DNA of 64,000 bases from Kitasatospora sp. NBC_01287 (GTDB lineage Bacteria; Actinomycetota; Actinomycetes; Streptomycetales; Streptomycetaceae), in assembly GCF_026340565.1 (NCBI RefSeq), contig NZ_JAPEPB010000001.1:4688501-4752500 (forward strand), read 5' to 3'. Every line of letters starts with the position of its first letter. Within the stretch, counting starts at the first letter, position 1. This document shows positions 44,398 to 52,552 of the stretch, piece after piece. A program made the translations under genes and the position numbers. Under the pieces are notes generated by a model, which was not told the origin of the DNA, searched no databases, and saw only the letters and a program-made list of their open reading frames with translations.

Positions 44398-45318
44398 ATG
44401 GCACACCTCACCCTGGGCAAGGTCGAGATCAACCGGGTGCTTGAGCGGCGGGGGCCGTTCGTCCCGGTGGCGATGCTGCTGCCCGGCATCGCGGCGGAGT
44501 TCTGGCAGCAGAACCGGGACTGGCTCGCTCCCGACTTCTGGGAGCCGGAGAGCGGCGCGATGGTGGGCTCCGTGCAGACCTGGGTGCTGCGCAGCGAGGG
44601 ACGCACGATCCTGGTCGACACCGGCGTCGGGAACGGCCGGCACCGCCCGACCATGCCGCAGTTCGGCGGCTGGGACACCGACTTCCTGGACCAGCTGGCG
44701 GCCATCGGGGTGCGTCCCGAGGACGTCGACGTGGTGGTCAACACGCACCTGCACCCCGACCACGTGGGCTGGAACACCGAGTGGCGGGAAGGGAGTTGGC
44801 AGCCCACCTTCCCCAACGCCCGCTACCTGCTGGCCGCCGCCGACTTCGCGGCCGCAGACCCCGGGCAGGCGGGCCGCCCCGCCCCGCGCGACGAGGCCGA
44901 GCGCGACCGCCGCGAGGGTGACGCGCAGCTCTTCGCCGAAACCATCGCCCCCGTCCACCGGGCGGGGCAGCTGGAGCTCTGGGAGGGCAGCCACCGGATC
45001 GACGGCAGCCTGACGCTGGAGGCGGCGCCCGGCCACACCCCCGGCTCCTCGGTGCTGCGACTGGCCTCCGGCACCGACCGCGCGGTCTTCGTCGGCGATC
45101 TGCTGCACAGCCCCGCGCAGATCCTGGAGCCCAGCTGCAACAGCTGCTTCTGCGAGGATCCGGCGCTGGCCGCCGCCACCCGCCTGCGGGTGCTCGGCCG
45201 GGCCGCGGAGCAGCGGGAACTGGTCGTCCCGGCGCACTTCGGGGGCACGGGGGTGTCCGAAGTGCGCCGGGCGGGGGACGGCTTCGCGATCACCCGGTGG
45301 GCGGGCGCGGAGCACTGA
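44398..45318 (+). CDS. Metallo-beta-lactamase-fold hydrolase
   Basis: A 306-residue enzyme of the MBL superfamily (quorum-quenching lactonase-like branch). The zinc motif is NTHLHPDHVGWN (HxHxDH, about 119-130), followed by ANYLLAAADFAAADP-like sequence, AAPGHTPGSSVLRL (the third metal His) and FVGDLLHSPAQ (the bridging Asp). C-terminal PAHFGGTG supplies the last His. Substrates in this branch include lactones and esters. The ATG follows GGGGAACG. Divergent from the AraC-type regulator. Confidence 0.85.
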   Translation: MAHLTLGKVEINRVLERRGPFVPVAMLLPGIAAEFWQQNRDWLAPDFWEPESGAMVGSVQTWVLRSEGRTILVDTGVGNGRHRPTMPQFGGWDTDFLDQLAAIGVRPEDVDVVVNTHLHPDHVGWNTEWREGSWQPTFPNARYLLAAADFAAADPGQAGRPAPRDEAERDRREGDAQLFAETIAPVHRAGQLELWEGSHRIDGSLTLEAAPGHTPGSSVLRLASGTDRAVFVGDLLHSPAQILEPSCNSCFCEDPALAAATRLRVLGRAAEQRELVVPAHFGGTGVSEVRRAGDGFAITRWAGAEH

Positions 45319-45516
45319 GGGGGCGGGACCGAAGGGCGGGGCCGAGGGGCGAGGGGCTCGGCATGGCGTCAGCCGGCCCCATCCGGGGGAGGCCGACGGC
45401 GCGGCACCTCGCCCACTAGCCCGCGGAACGTTGGGCCGCGTACCGTACAACCAGGTATGCCCTGGACAATTCACTTGTTCACAAGCCTTGCGGGTCGCGT
45501 CTGGAGGAGGGCCACG

Positions 45517-46830
45517 ATGCTGTTGAGCTTCAGGATCGCCAATTTTCGTTCTCTCCGGGATGAGCAGGACCTGGATCTTCGCTGCGTCTACCGGAAAGAA
45601 GAGCGGGCGCTTCGGGTAGCCGCCATCTACGGCTCCAACGCCTCCGGGAAGTCGAATGTCCTGAATGCGTTGAAGTTCATGCACGACGCGATCACGGAGC
45701 AGAACCGGGAGTGGCTGCACTCTCCGGGGACACCTCGGGTCCCGTTCCTCCTGGATGAGGAGTCGCGGAGCCGTCCGACATCGTTCGCGGTCGACTTCAT
45801 CGCCTCCGGGACGCATTACTCCTATGGATTCGGCATCGACGGATCAGTGGTCACCGATGAATGGCTGCACAGGTACGAGGGCGATGTCGAGGAGGTCGTC
45901 TTCGACCGGCGCCTGGATCAGTACACCCTCGGGGCGCGCGTGAAGTCACCGCGGCTGGAACTGCTCCAGGACATCACGCCCGGTAACGGGCTGTTCGTCA
46001 GCTACGCCGCGCGGGCGAAGATCGAAGTGCTCCAGGACGTCTTCGACTGGTTCCACAAGAAGCTCTGGTTCATCAATGACGAGTTGAGCAACGAGCGGGT
46101 GCGCCGCCAGCACACCGCCGGCATGCTCGACTCGGCCGAGGCATCCGACCGAGTAAGGCGGATGATTCGCGCTGCGGACCTGGGGATCTCGAACGTGCGG
46201 ACCATCTCGCACGTGCCCGTGCTCGGCCCGGAGTACGCGGACGCGTTGATCAAATTGTCAGTTGAATCGCAGCCGGCGGCTGAACTGGTGGATTTTCAGG
46301 TGGCAGCTGATGCCGCGGTGCGCCAGCTTCGCCCGCAGAAGCAGCAGACCACCGTGTTCGAGCACTCCGGGGAACGTGACGCGGAGTTCTCCTTCGGAGA
46401 CGAGTCGAAGGGGACCCGGACCTGGTTCGGACTCATCGGATTCGTGCTCGATGCGCTCGATCAGGGCCATACCCTGGTGGTCGACGAGCTGGACACAAGC
46501 CTTCATCCGCTCCTGGTGGGCCAACTCGTGCGGCTCTTCCAAGGGCCCGAGTCGAATCCGAACGCGGCTCAGCTCATTTTCACCAGCCATGACGTGTCGC
46601 TGCTCGGCAGGCGTGCTGGGGAGGAAATTCTCAGGCGGGACGAGATCTGGTTCACGGAGAAGGGGGCCGACGGCGCCTCGGAAATTTTCCCGCTGACCGA
46701 CTTCAAGCCCCCCCAGGGCCTGAACTGGGAGCGTCGGTATCTCGGTGGTTCGATCGGCGCGATCCCGAAGATTGCCGGATCCGCTCTTGCCGACGCCTCC
46801 CGGTCCACTGCGAGCCAGGCTGATGAGTGA
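45517..46830 (+). CDS. AAA15/21-family ATPase (RloA / AbiLi-like)
   Basis: A 437-residue ATPase of the OLD/SMC-related AAA21 type. N terminus FRIANFRSLRDEQDLDL, Walker A YGSNASGKSNVLNAL (38-51), ABC-type helical core, Walker B and D-loop TLVVDELDTSLHPLLV, and FTSHDVSLL. No C-terminal TOPRIM is fused; that part is the next gene, which overlaps by 8 bp. Such ATPase/RloB pairs are known from AbiL and from type I restriction loci. Codon third positions are visibly less G/C-rich than in neighbours (TTTTCGTTCT near the start), a sign of transfer. The ATG at 45517 was chosen over one at 45457. Confidence 0.82.
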   Translation: MLLSFRIANFRSLRDEQDLDLRCVYRKEERALRVAAIYGSNASGKSNVLNALKFMHDAITEQNREWLHSPGTPRVPFLLDEESRSRPTSFAVDFIASGTHYSYGFGIDGSVVTDEWLHRYEGDVEEVVFDRRLDQYTLGARVKSPRLELLQDITPGNGLFVSYAARAKIEVLQDVFDWFHKKLWFINDELSNERVRRQHTAGMLDSAEASDRVRRMIRAADLGISNVRTISHVPVLGPEYADALIKLSVESQPAAELVDFQVAADAAVRQLRPQKQQTTVFEHSGERDAEFSFGDESKGTRTWFGLIGFVLDALDQGHTLVVDELDTSLHPLLVGQLVRLFQGPESNPNAAQLIFTSHDVSLLGRRAGEEILRRDEIWFTEKGADGASEIFPLTDFKPPQGLNWERRYLGGSIGAIPKIAGSALADASRSTASQADE

Positions 46831-47410
46831 TTTCCGCAGACGGATCCCGAGGAGTCGCAAGGAAGTCTGCCGCCGGGTCTTCAGGAGCCGGCTGCTCGTC
46901 TTCTGTGCCTCGAAGAAGACGGAGAAGCAGTACCTCCAGGAACTGAAGAGCGAAACCAAGAACATGACGGTCTCCATCAAGGTCGTGGCGGAGCCGGGTG
47001 ATCCGCTCTCCGTGGTCCGGGCCGCCCGGAAGTATTGGAAGGCGAACGTCGACGACTTCGATGCCTGTTGGGTCGTGACGGATGTCGATGATTTCGATCT
47101 GACCGCCGCCCGCCAGGAGGCGCGTCAGGCCGGTATCGGGTTGGCAGTGTCCGATCCGTGTTTCGAGTACTGGCTTCTCCTGCACTTCCGCAGCCATGAT
47201 TCGCACCTTTCCTCGTACAAGAGCGTGGAGCGGCTCCTGGCGAAGCACGTTCCCGGGTACGACAAATCCGATCTGGACTTCAGCCCATTCAAGGGCGGAG
47301 TTGCCGATGCCGTCGAGCGGGCCCGGAAGAGATGGGACGAATGCGAGGGTCTCGCCGACAGGAACCCGTCGACGCGGATGCATGAAATTGTGAGCGAGAT
47401 GCTCGCCTGA
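46823..47410 (+). CDS. RloB-like protein (AbiLii-type)
   Basis: A 195-residue RloB family protein, thought to have a TOPRIM-like nuclease fold. Family motifs seen are FCASKKTEKQYL (N-terminal acidic residue), CWVVTDVDDFDL (acidic pair) and SDPCFEYWLLLHFRSH. It overlaps the ATPase gene by 8 bp and is translationally coupled to it. The pair resembles the AbiLi/AbiLii abortive-infection system of Lactococcus and RloA/RloB of restriction loci; nuclease activity here is inference. It shares the lower third-position GC of the ATPase gene. Confidence 0.8.
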   Translation: MSDFRRRIPRSRKEVCRRVFRSRLLVFCASKKTEKQYLQELKSETKNMTVSIKVVAEPGDPLSVVRAARKYWKANVDDFDACWVVTDVDDFDLTAARQEARQAGIGLAVSDPCFEYWLLLHFRSHDSHLSSYKSVERLLAKHVPGYDKSDLDFSPFKGGVADAVERARKRWDECEGLADRNPSTRMHEIVSEMLA

Positions 47411-47459
47411 ATATGCCGATCACGCGGATCGGTGCTGCGTACGGCACGGCACGGCCTGG

Positions 47460-47479
47460 CGAGGCCGTCGCCGGCCTCG
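47460..47479. terminator. Terminator after the rloB-like gene
   Basis: CGAGGCC-n6-GGCCTCG, a perfect 7-bp stem 50 bp past the RloB stop; close repeats of GCACGG precede it. Confidence 0.5.
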
Positions 47480-47588
47480 TCGGGAGCGCCGGCCACTGGT
47501 AGCGTCGCTGCTTCTTCGCCTGCCGCCTCCTCCACGGCGCAACCCGGCGCCGCGACCAGAGCGGTGCCCCGACAGGACGGGATCCCCT

Positions 47589-48014
47589 GTGCCGACCGAC
47601 GCCGGATCAGCCAGCCGCCGCTGGCACGCGTTCGCCGCCCCGCTCGCCGTCGGCCTGCCCGTGGTGGGCGCCGCGGTCGACGAGACCACCGGCAGCGGCA
47701 TCGGCCGCGCCTTCGCGATCGGCGCCGTGCTCGGCACGCTGCTGGCCGCCTGGGTCTGCACCCCGGCGGGCCGGCTCTGGGTGGCCCTCGCGCCGCCGGT
47801 GCTGGTGCCGCTGCTCATAGCGGCGGCCGAACTGCTCCGCCACGGGGACGAGTACCGGGGCAGCGCCCTGGCCGCCGGCGCGGTGCGGTGGGGCACCGAG
47901 GCGTTCCCGGTGATCCTCCTCTCGATCGGGGCGGCGCTGCTGGTGACCTTGGTGCGGGTGGCCGCCGGGCGCGGCGCCGGGCGCGGTGCCGGGCGTGGCA
48001 TGTCGCTGAGCTGA
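47589..48014 (+). CDS. Small membrane protein (DUF6542-like)
   Basis: A 141-residue membrane protein. Four hydrophobic stretches: AAPLAVGLPVVGAAVD, RAFAIGAVLGTLLAAWVC, LWVALAPPVLVPLLIAAAELL and VILLSIGAALLVTLVRVAAG. The LPVVGAAVDE and APPVLVPL motifs fit DUF6542, common in Streptomyces. GTG start. The C terminus is a GRGA repeat (GRGAGRGAGRG), coded by short tandem units. Function unknown. Confidence 0.55.
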   Translation: MPTDAGSASRRWHAFAAPLAVGLPVVGAAVDETTGSGIGRAFAIGAVLGTLLAAWVCTPAGRLWVALAPPVLVPLLIAAAELLRHGDEYRGSALAAGAVRWGTEAFPVILLSIGAALLVTLVRVAAGRGAGRGAGRGMSLS

Positions 48015-48087
48015 GCGGGGAAATGTGACGCGGGTCACCGGAAAAGGGTGACAGGACGTTGTCGCGGACGGCTGCGAATGTCGACGC

Positions 48088-49032
48088 ATGACGATGACGA
48101 TGACGATCACGGACGAGGACTGCCTCGCCGAGACCCTGGCCTTCAATGAGCGCTTCGAGACCGCTGCCGCCGGCCGACCGGCTCGGGGGCGAGCGCTGGA
48201 CGCGGCCACCATGGCGCTGCTGCGGCGCAACCGGCTCGGTGGCGACGCCCCGCCGGTGCGGCTGCCGCAGGGCCAGGACCGCGTCGTCGCGGGCGGGGTG
48301 AAGGTCCGGGTGTTCGTGCCGGACCAGGTCGACGGCGTGTACCTGCACATCCACGGCGGCGGCTGGGCGTTCGGCTCGGCGGACGGGCAGGACGAGAGGC
48401 TGTGGCAGCTCGCCACCCGGACTCGGCTGGCCGTGCTGAGCGTGGAGTACCGCCTGGCGCCGGAGCACCCTTTCCCCGCCGGGCCGGACGACTGCGAAGC
48501 GGCCGCCCGGTGGCTGGTGGACCACGCCGAGGCCGAGTTCGGCACCCGGCGGTTGCTGATCGGCGGCGAATCGGCCGGCGCCCACCTGAGCGTCCTGACC
48601 CTGCTGCGCCTTCGCGACCGGCACGGGATCACCGGCGCTTTCCGGGCGGCACACCTGCTCTTCGGCCCGTACGACCTGTCGATGACGCCGAGTCAGCGCT
48701 CCTTCGGCTCCAGGCAGCTGCTGAGCAACACCGAATCACTGCGGGGCAGTTATGAGCTCCTCACACCGGGGACGGGGCCGGAGCAGCGCCGCGACCCGGA
48801 GGTCTCGCCGCTCTTCGCCGATCTGGCCGACCTGCCGCCCGCCCGGATCGTCGTGGGCACCGAGGACCCGCTGCTGGACGACTCGCTCTTCCTGGCCCAG
48901 CGGTGGCAGGTGGCGGGGGCGCCCGTGCAACTCGGCGTCGTGGCAGGCGCGATGCACGGCTTCACGCTCTTCCCCTCGACCATCACCGAGCGGGAGCTGC
49001 GGCGGCAGGTGGACTTCCTGGCCGGCGCGTGA
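48088..49032 (+). CDS. Alpha/beta hydrolase, hormone-sensitive-lipase family
   Basis: A 314-residue esterase/lipase. It has the oxyanion-hole HGGGWAFGS (about 90-98), the nucleophile in IGGESAGAHLS (Ser about 163), the acid in VGTEDPLLDDS and the histidine in AMHGFTLF. LSVEYRLAPEHPFPAGPDDCEAAARWL is diagnostic of HSL esterases. Start: the first ATG of an MTMTMT run; the second or third is possible. Its stop lies in a GCGTGAGGG tandem repeat. Substrate unknown, likely a short-chain ester. Confidence 0.88.
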   Translation: MTMTMTITDEDCLAETLAFNERFETAAAGRPARGRALDAATMALLRRNRLGGDAPPVRLPQGQDRVVAGGVKVRVFVPDQVDGVYLHIHGGGWAFGSADGQDERLWQLATRTRLAVLSVEYRLAPEHPFPAGPDDCEAAARWLVDHAEAEFGTRRLLIGGESAGAHLSVLTLLRLRDRHGITGAFRAAHLLFGPYDLSMTPSQRSFGSRQLLSNTESLRGSYELLTPGTGPEQRRDPEVSPLFADLADLPPARIVVGTEDPLLDDSLFLAQRWQVAGAPVQLGVVAGAMHGFTLFPSTITERELRRQVDFLAGA

Positions 49033-49085
49033 GGGGCGTGAGGGGCGTGAGGGGCGTGAGGGTGTGAGGGGCGTGAGGACGTGAG
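49023..49085. repeat. GGGGCGTGA tandem repeat at the esterase stop
   Basis: Decamer-like GGGGCGTGAG units (with one shortened copy) run from the last codons of the esterase to near the next gene. Each copy supplies a TGA. The arrangement parallels the decamer run over the bkdR stop. Confidence 0.8.
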
Positions 49086-49100
49086 GGTAGCGTCGGCCCC

Positions 49101-49820
49101 ATGAACCGTACAGCCCGGCTCTACGCCCTGGTCGAGGAGTTGCGCGCGGCGGCGCCGCGGCCGGTGACGGTGGCGGCGCTCGCCGCGCGTTTCGAGGTGA
49201 GCGCGCGCACGGTGCAGCGCGATCTCCAGGCGCTGATGGAGACCGGTGTCCCGGTGCGTGCCACGACCGGGCGGGGCGGGGGTTGGTCGATCGACCCGGC
49301 GATGACCCTCCCCCCGGTCCGCTTCACCGCCGACGAGGCCTCGGCGCTGGTCGCCGCACTCGCCGCGGCCGATGCCTCGGCCCCCTACGCGGGCGCGGCC
49401 CGCACGGCGGCCCAGAAGATCGCGGCCTCGATGACCGGTCCCGCCACGGTGGCGGCCCAGGAGCTCGCCGCGCGGATCGTCACGCTGCCGGCCCGGACCG
49501 CGCAGCCGGTGCGGGCCGCGGTGGAGCGGGCGCTCACCGACGGCACGGTGCTGCGTCTCTCCTACGCCGACGCGGCGGGGCGGGAGAGCGAGCGCGTGGT
49601 GGAGCCGGCCGGACTGCTCACCGCCGACGGCAAGTGGTACCTCATCGCCTGGTGCCGCACCCGGCGGGCCGGTCGCGGCTTCCGGCTGGACCGGATCACC
49701 GCGGCCACCCCGACCGCCGAGCAGGCACCGCCCCACGACCTGGCCGCCCTGCTGGCCGGCTCGTCCGCCGCCGACGCGGCGCGGCCCACCGCGCTCGCGC
49801 CCCTCGCCACCGCGCCCTGA
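49101..49820 (+). CDS. WYL-domain transcriptional regulator (YafY-type)
   Basis: A 239-residue regulator. N-terminal HTH_11 (ALVEELRAAAPRPVTVAALAARFEVSARTVQRDLQALMETGVPVRATTGRGGGWSID in three motifs, about 10-70), then a WYL domain (VLRLSYADAAGRESERVVEPAGLLTADGKWYLIAWCRTRRAGRGFRLDRI), with the conserved WYLIAW. WYL domains bind small ligands or nucleic acid. Shorter than most YafY proteins because the C-terminal extension is reduced. It directly follows the esterase. Confidence 0.82.
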   Translation: MNRTARLYALVEELRAAAPRPVTVAALAARFEVSARTVQRDLQALMETGVPVRATTGRGGGWSIDPAMTLPPVRFTADEASALVAALAAADASAPYAGAARTAAQKIAASMTGPATVAAQELAARIVTLPARTAQPVRAAVERALTDGTVLRLSYADAAGRESERVVEPAGLLTADGKWYLIAWCRTRRAGRGFRLDRITAATPTAEQAPPHDLAALLAGSSAADAARPTALAPLATAP

Positions 49821-49837
49821 GGAACCGGGCGCTCCGG

Positions 49838-50035
49838 TCAGCAGCCGGGCAACTCGCCGGTGCGGAGGGCGGCGACGAACGCGGACCACGCGGGGGCGGG
49901 GAAGTCGAGGGCGGGGCCGGCGGGGTCCTTGGAGTCACGGACGGGGACGGTGGGGAGGCGGTCCACCACTTCGACGCAGGCGTCCTCGGGGTTGCTGTAG
50001 GAGCTCTTGCGCCACAGGGATGCGGAAGGGATCAT
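49838..50035 (-). CDS. DUF397-domain protein
   Basis: A 65-residue DUF397 protein with the family core LWRKSSYSNPEDACVEVVD, VPVRDSKDP and PAWSAFVAALRTGEL. DUF397 genes pair with DUF5753 helix-turn-helix genes throughout Streptomyces (BldB/WhiJ/AbaA-type). The start overlaps the XRE stop (ATGA), so they are coupled. Function: likely partner or antagonist of the regulator; related DUF397/XRE pairs act in development and secondary metabolism. Confidence 0.9.
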   Translation of the reverse strand: MIPSASLWRKSSYSNPEDACVEVVDRLPTVPVRDSKDPAGPALDFPAPAWSAFVAALRTGELPGC

Positions 50036-50871
50036 TTCTCGGCCTCCTCTTCGATGATGCTTCGGATCAGAGCGCGGGTCTCACGAACGGACAGTGCGTG
50101 TGATCGTAGCATTTCGAAACGTCGCGCTCGGACTGCTACATCTCTTGCGACGCTTACGACTTGACCGTAGTTCAGGGCCTCGATGTAGGCAATGAGTGGC
50201 TCCTCCGGGAGGTCGAAGAAGATCACTGATGCATCGAACGGGTACGCCCCGGCAGCGGAGAACGGCAGCGCCTGGATCACCACGTTCGGCCGTTCTCCTG
50301 CAGTCAGCAGATGTTCGAGTTGCCGTCGCATGAGGGCGGGGCTCCCAATGGTGCGTCGCAGCGCCGATTCGTCGATCAGTGCTGTGTACATGAGTGAGTC
50401 CTCGCCGCTCAGTCGATTCTGCCTGGACATTCGAACGCTCAGGCGATCCTCGATGGCATCGGGCTGGCCGGGGATGTCCAGTTCGAAGAGCGTCCGGGCG
50501 TATTCCTCCGTCTGCAGGAGTCCGGGAAGCCACTGCAGCTGGAAGTGCCTTATCGCGGTGGCTGCCTGTTCGATCTCGGTATAGGTGTCGAGCGTCTTGG
50601 CGGCTTTCGCCTCCTCGTCCAGGATGCTCGTCCACATTCGGCCCAAAGAGCCGCCGGTGTTCAGGACTTCATCGCATCTACGCGGGAACTCGTCATCAGC
50701 GGGCGCACGTTGACCGGTCTCGATCATTCCGATCAGTGAACGCGCGCAATGGACCTTGGTTGCCAAATCCTGCTGCGACAGGCCCTGCCTTTCCCGGTGG
50801 AACTTCAACTCCACTCCGAACAGGACGAGCGAACGCGTGAGCGCATCCTGATCCGTCTTCCGTCGAGCCAC
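50032..50871 (-). CDS. XRE-family regulator with DUF5753 (WhiJ-like)
   Basis: A 279-residue regulator. N-terminal HTH_31 (LFGVELKFHRERQGLSQQDLATKVHCARSLIGMIETGQRAPADDEFPRRCDEVL across motifs, about 17-70), then DUF5753 (WLPGLLQTEEYARTLFELDIPG, RMSRQNRLSGEDSLMYTALIDESALRRTIGS, VVIQALPFSAAGAYPFDASVIFFDL). GTG start. It is the core of the WhiJ/AbaA-like module: XRE-DUF5753 + DUF397 + HATPase. Codon third positions are less biased than in neighbouring genes, which suggests lateral acquisition. Confidence 0.88.
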   Translation of the reverse strand: MARRKTDQDALTRSLVLFGVELKFHRERQGLSQQDLATKVHCARSLIGMIETGQRAPADDEFPRRCDEVLNTGGSLGRMWTSILDEEAKAAKTLDTYTEIEQAATAIRHFQLQWLPGLLQTEEYARTLFELDIPGQPDAIEDRLSVRMSRQNRLSGEDSLMYTALIDESALRRTIGSPALMRRQLEHLLTAGERPNVVIQALPFSAAGAYPFDASVIFFDLPEEPLIAYIEALNYGQVVSVARDVAVRARRFEMLRSHALSVRETRALIRSIIEEEAEK

Positions 50872-51026
50872 GGTGCACCCCCGGTCACGAAACCTGCTGT
50901 GGAGCCCTGATCACTCGTCACACTACCCACGCTGCCCGATGCTTAATACCGGAACGGCAAACCGCCTTCCGCCCGGCGCAGCCAGCCGTCCGGGCATTCC
51001 CGTGCCCTTTCTCCCGGAGGCTTCCG

Positions 51027-51500
51027 ATGTCCGAAACGCCGTACTCCCCGCACTCCCCGCACTCTCCGCACTCCCCCCTCCTCCTCGAAGCCGCCGAGAA
51101 CTGCTGGCTGCCCCGGGGCAGTCGGACCCCGGCGCTCGCCCGGCGGCTGCTGCGCGGGCTGCTGGCGAGCGTCGAGGGCGGTCACCGGTTCGTGGAGACG
51201 GGGGAGTTGCTGCTCTCGGAGCTGGCGACCAACGCGGTCACCCACTCCCGGGCGCCGGGGAGGCTGATCTTCGTGGACCTGCACGCGAACGGTGAGCGGT
51301 TGCGGATCGAGGTGCACGACGCGGGCGGCAGCAGGCCCGAACTCGCCGTGCCCGCACCGGAGGACGAGCACGGGCGTGGCCTGCTGCTGGTCAACACGCT
51401 GGCCAAGCAGTGGGGTTGCACCGATCGGCCGAACGGTCCGATCGGGAAGATCGCCTGGTGCGAGGTAGGGCCGGACAGTCTCGCCGCCTATGACGCGTAG
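51027..51500 (+). CDS. Anti-sigma-factor-like ATPase (HATPase_c_2)
   Basis: A 157-residue protein of the RsbW/SpoIIAB-like kinase family. Motifs: the N box LLLSELATNAVTHSRAP (about 62-78), the G1 region EVHDAGGSRPEL and EDEHGRGLLLVNTLAKQWG. The N terminus begins with SPHSPHSPHS, a tandem repeat. It is divergent from the XRE-DUF397 pair and completes the WhiJ/AbaA-like locus. Its stop overlaps the end of the next, convergent gene by 13 bp. Confidence 0.85.
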   Translation: MSETPYSPHSPHSPHSPLLLEAAENCWLPRGSRTPALARRLLRGLLASVEGGHRFVETGELLLSELATNAVTHSRAPGRLIFVDLHANGERLRIEVHDAGGSRPELAVPAPEDEHGRGLLLVNTLAKQWGCTDRPNGPIGKIAWCEVGPDSLAAYDA

Positions 51501-52459
51501 TGCGCCGCGGCCAGCGCCGCCTCACGGGCGACGGCCGCCCGCAGCTCCGGCGGGCCGAGTACCTCGGCGGCCGCGCCCAGGCGCAGCAGGTCGCCCACCG
51601 CCACCGCCAGGGTCTCGATCGGGAGGTCCACCCGGAGCCAGCCGTCCGCCTCCGGTGCTCCGGCGCTCTCCAGGGCGCGGGCGCCCGCCGCTCCGAACCG
51701 GGCCGGCAGCAGCTGGGCCGCGTCCGGGGAGATCCGCAGCTCGGCGCTGCCCTGGTAGAACATCGCGGTCAGCCTTTCGTTCGACTCGGTCCAGTAGGCG
51801 GGCAGGTCGAAGCCCGCCGGTCGCTCGAAGACCTCCTCGGTCAGCTCGACGGTGAGGAAGCGCGAGACCCGGTACGTGCGCGGGGCGCCGCCGTCCCCCG
51901 GGGCCGCGACCAGGTACCAGATCCCGCTCTTGAGCACGAGGCCCAGCGCCCGCAGCTCGCGCCGCACCTCGCCGCGCCAGCGCCGGTAGTCGCAGCGCAG
52001 CACCCGCTGTTCCCAGACCGCCCGGGCGATCTCGCCGAGCCAGGGCACCGGATCGGCCTCCCGGAACCAGGCGGGCGCGTCCAGGTGGAAGCGCTCCTGC
52101 ACCCGGCGTGCCCGGTCGGCCAGCGGACCCGGCAGCGCCGCCTGCACCTTGAGCTGCGCGGCGGCCAGGGTGGCGCCCAGGCCGAGGTCGCGGGCGGGGC
52201 CGGGGGCGCCGGCCAGGAAGAGCGAGCCCGCCTCGGCGTCGGTGAGCCCGGTGAGCCTGGTGCGGTAGCCCTCCACCAGCCGGTAGCCGCCGGCCGGGCC
52301 GCGCTCGGCCAGCACCGGGACGCCGGCCGCGCCGAGCGCCTCGACGTCCCGGTAGACGGTGCGGACGGAGACCTCCAGCTCGGCGGCGAGCACGGGTGCG
52401 GTCAGGGGGCCGCGGTTCTGCAGCAGCAGGAGCAGCGAGAGGAGCCGGTCGGCGCGCAT
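51488..52459 (-). CDS. WYL-domain transcriptional regulator
   Basis: About 323 residues: HTH_11 (RADRLLSLLLLLQNRGPLTAPVLAAELEVSVRTVYRDVEALGAAGVPV), WYL domain (VLRCDYRRWRGEVRRELRALGLVLKSGIWYLVAAP, with GIWYLVA), and a C-terminal WCX extension. Several starts are possible; ATG 52459 and 52468 are 9 bp apart. It is divergent from the DUF3224 gene with an inverted repeat between, so it probably controls it. Its 3' end overlaps the convergent ATPase gene. Confidence 0.85.
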   Translation of the reverse strand: MRADRLLSLLLLLQNRGPLTAPVLAAELEVSVRTVYRDVEALGAAGVPVLAERGPAGGYRLVEGYRTRLTGLTDAEAGSLFLAGAPGPARDLGLGATLAAAQLKVQAALPGPLADRARRVQERFHLDAPAWFREADPVPWLGEIARAVWEQRVLRCDYRRWRGEVRRELRALGLVLKSGIWYLVAAPGDGGAPRTYRVSRFLTVELTEEVFERPAGFDLPAYWTESNERLTAMFYQGSAELRISPDAAQLLPARFGAAGARALESAGAPEADGWLRVDLPIETLAVAVGDLLRLGAAAEVLGPPELRAAVAREAALAAAHYAS

Positions 52460-52479
52460 GGCGGCCATTGTGGCGCGGC

Positions 52480-52500
52480 TACCTGACAGGAGGTGTCAGG
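52480..52500. promoter_or_regulatory. Operator candidate for the WYL regulator
   Basis: ACCTGACA-n5-TGTCAGGT, an 8-bp perfect inverted repeat (52480-52487 and 52493-52500) 21 bp upstream of the WYL start and about 50 bp before the DUF3224 start. The small spacing suits a dimeric regulator. Likely target: the WYL protein itself and DUF3224. Confidence 0.6.
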
Positions 52501-52552
52501 TATGCCGCCCAGGCTGGGAGGACACCGAACCGAGACGGATGAGGACAAGCGC

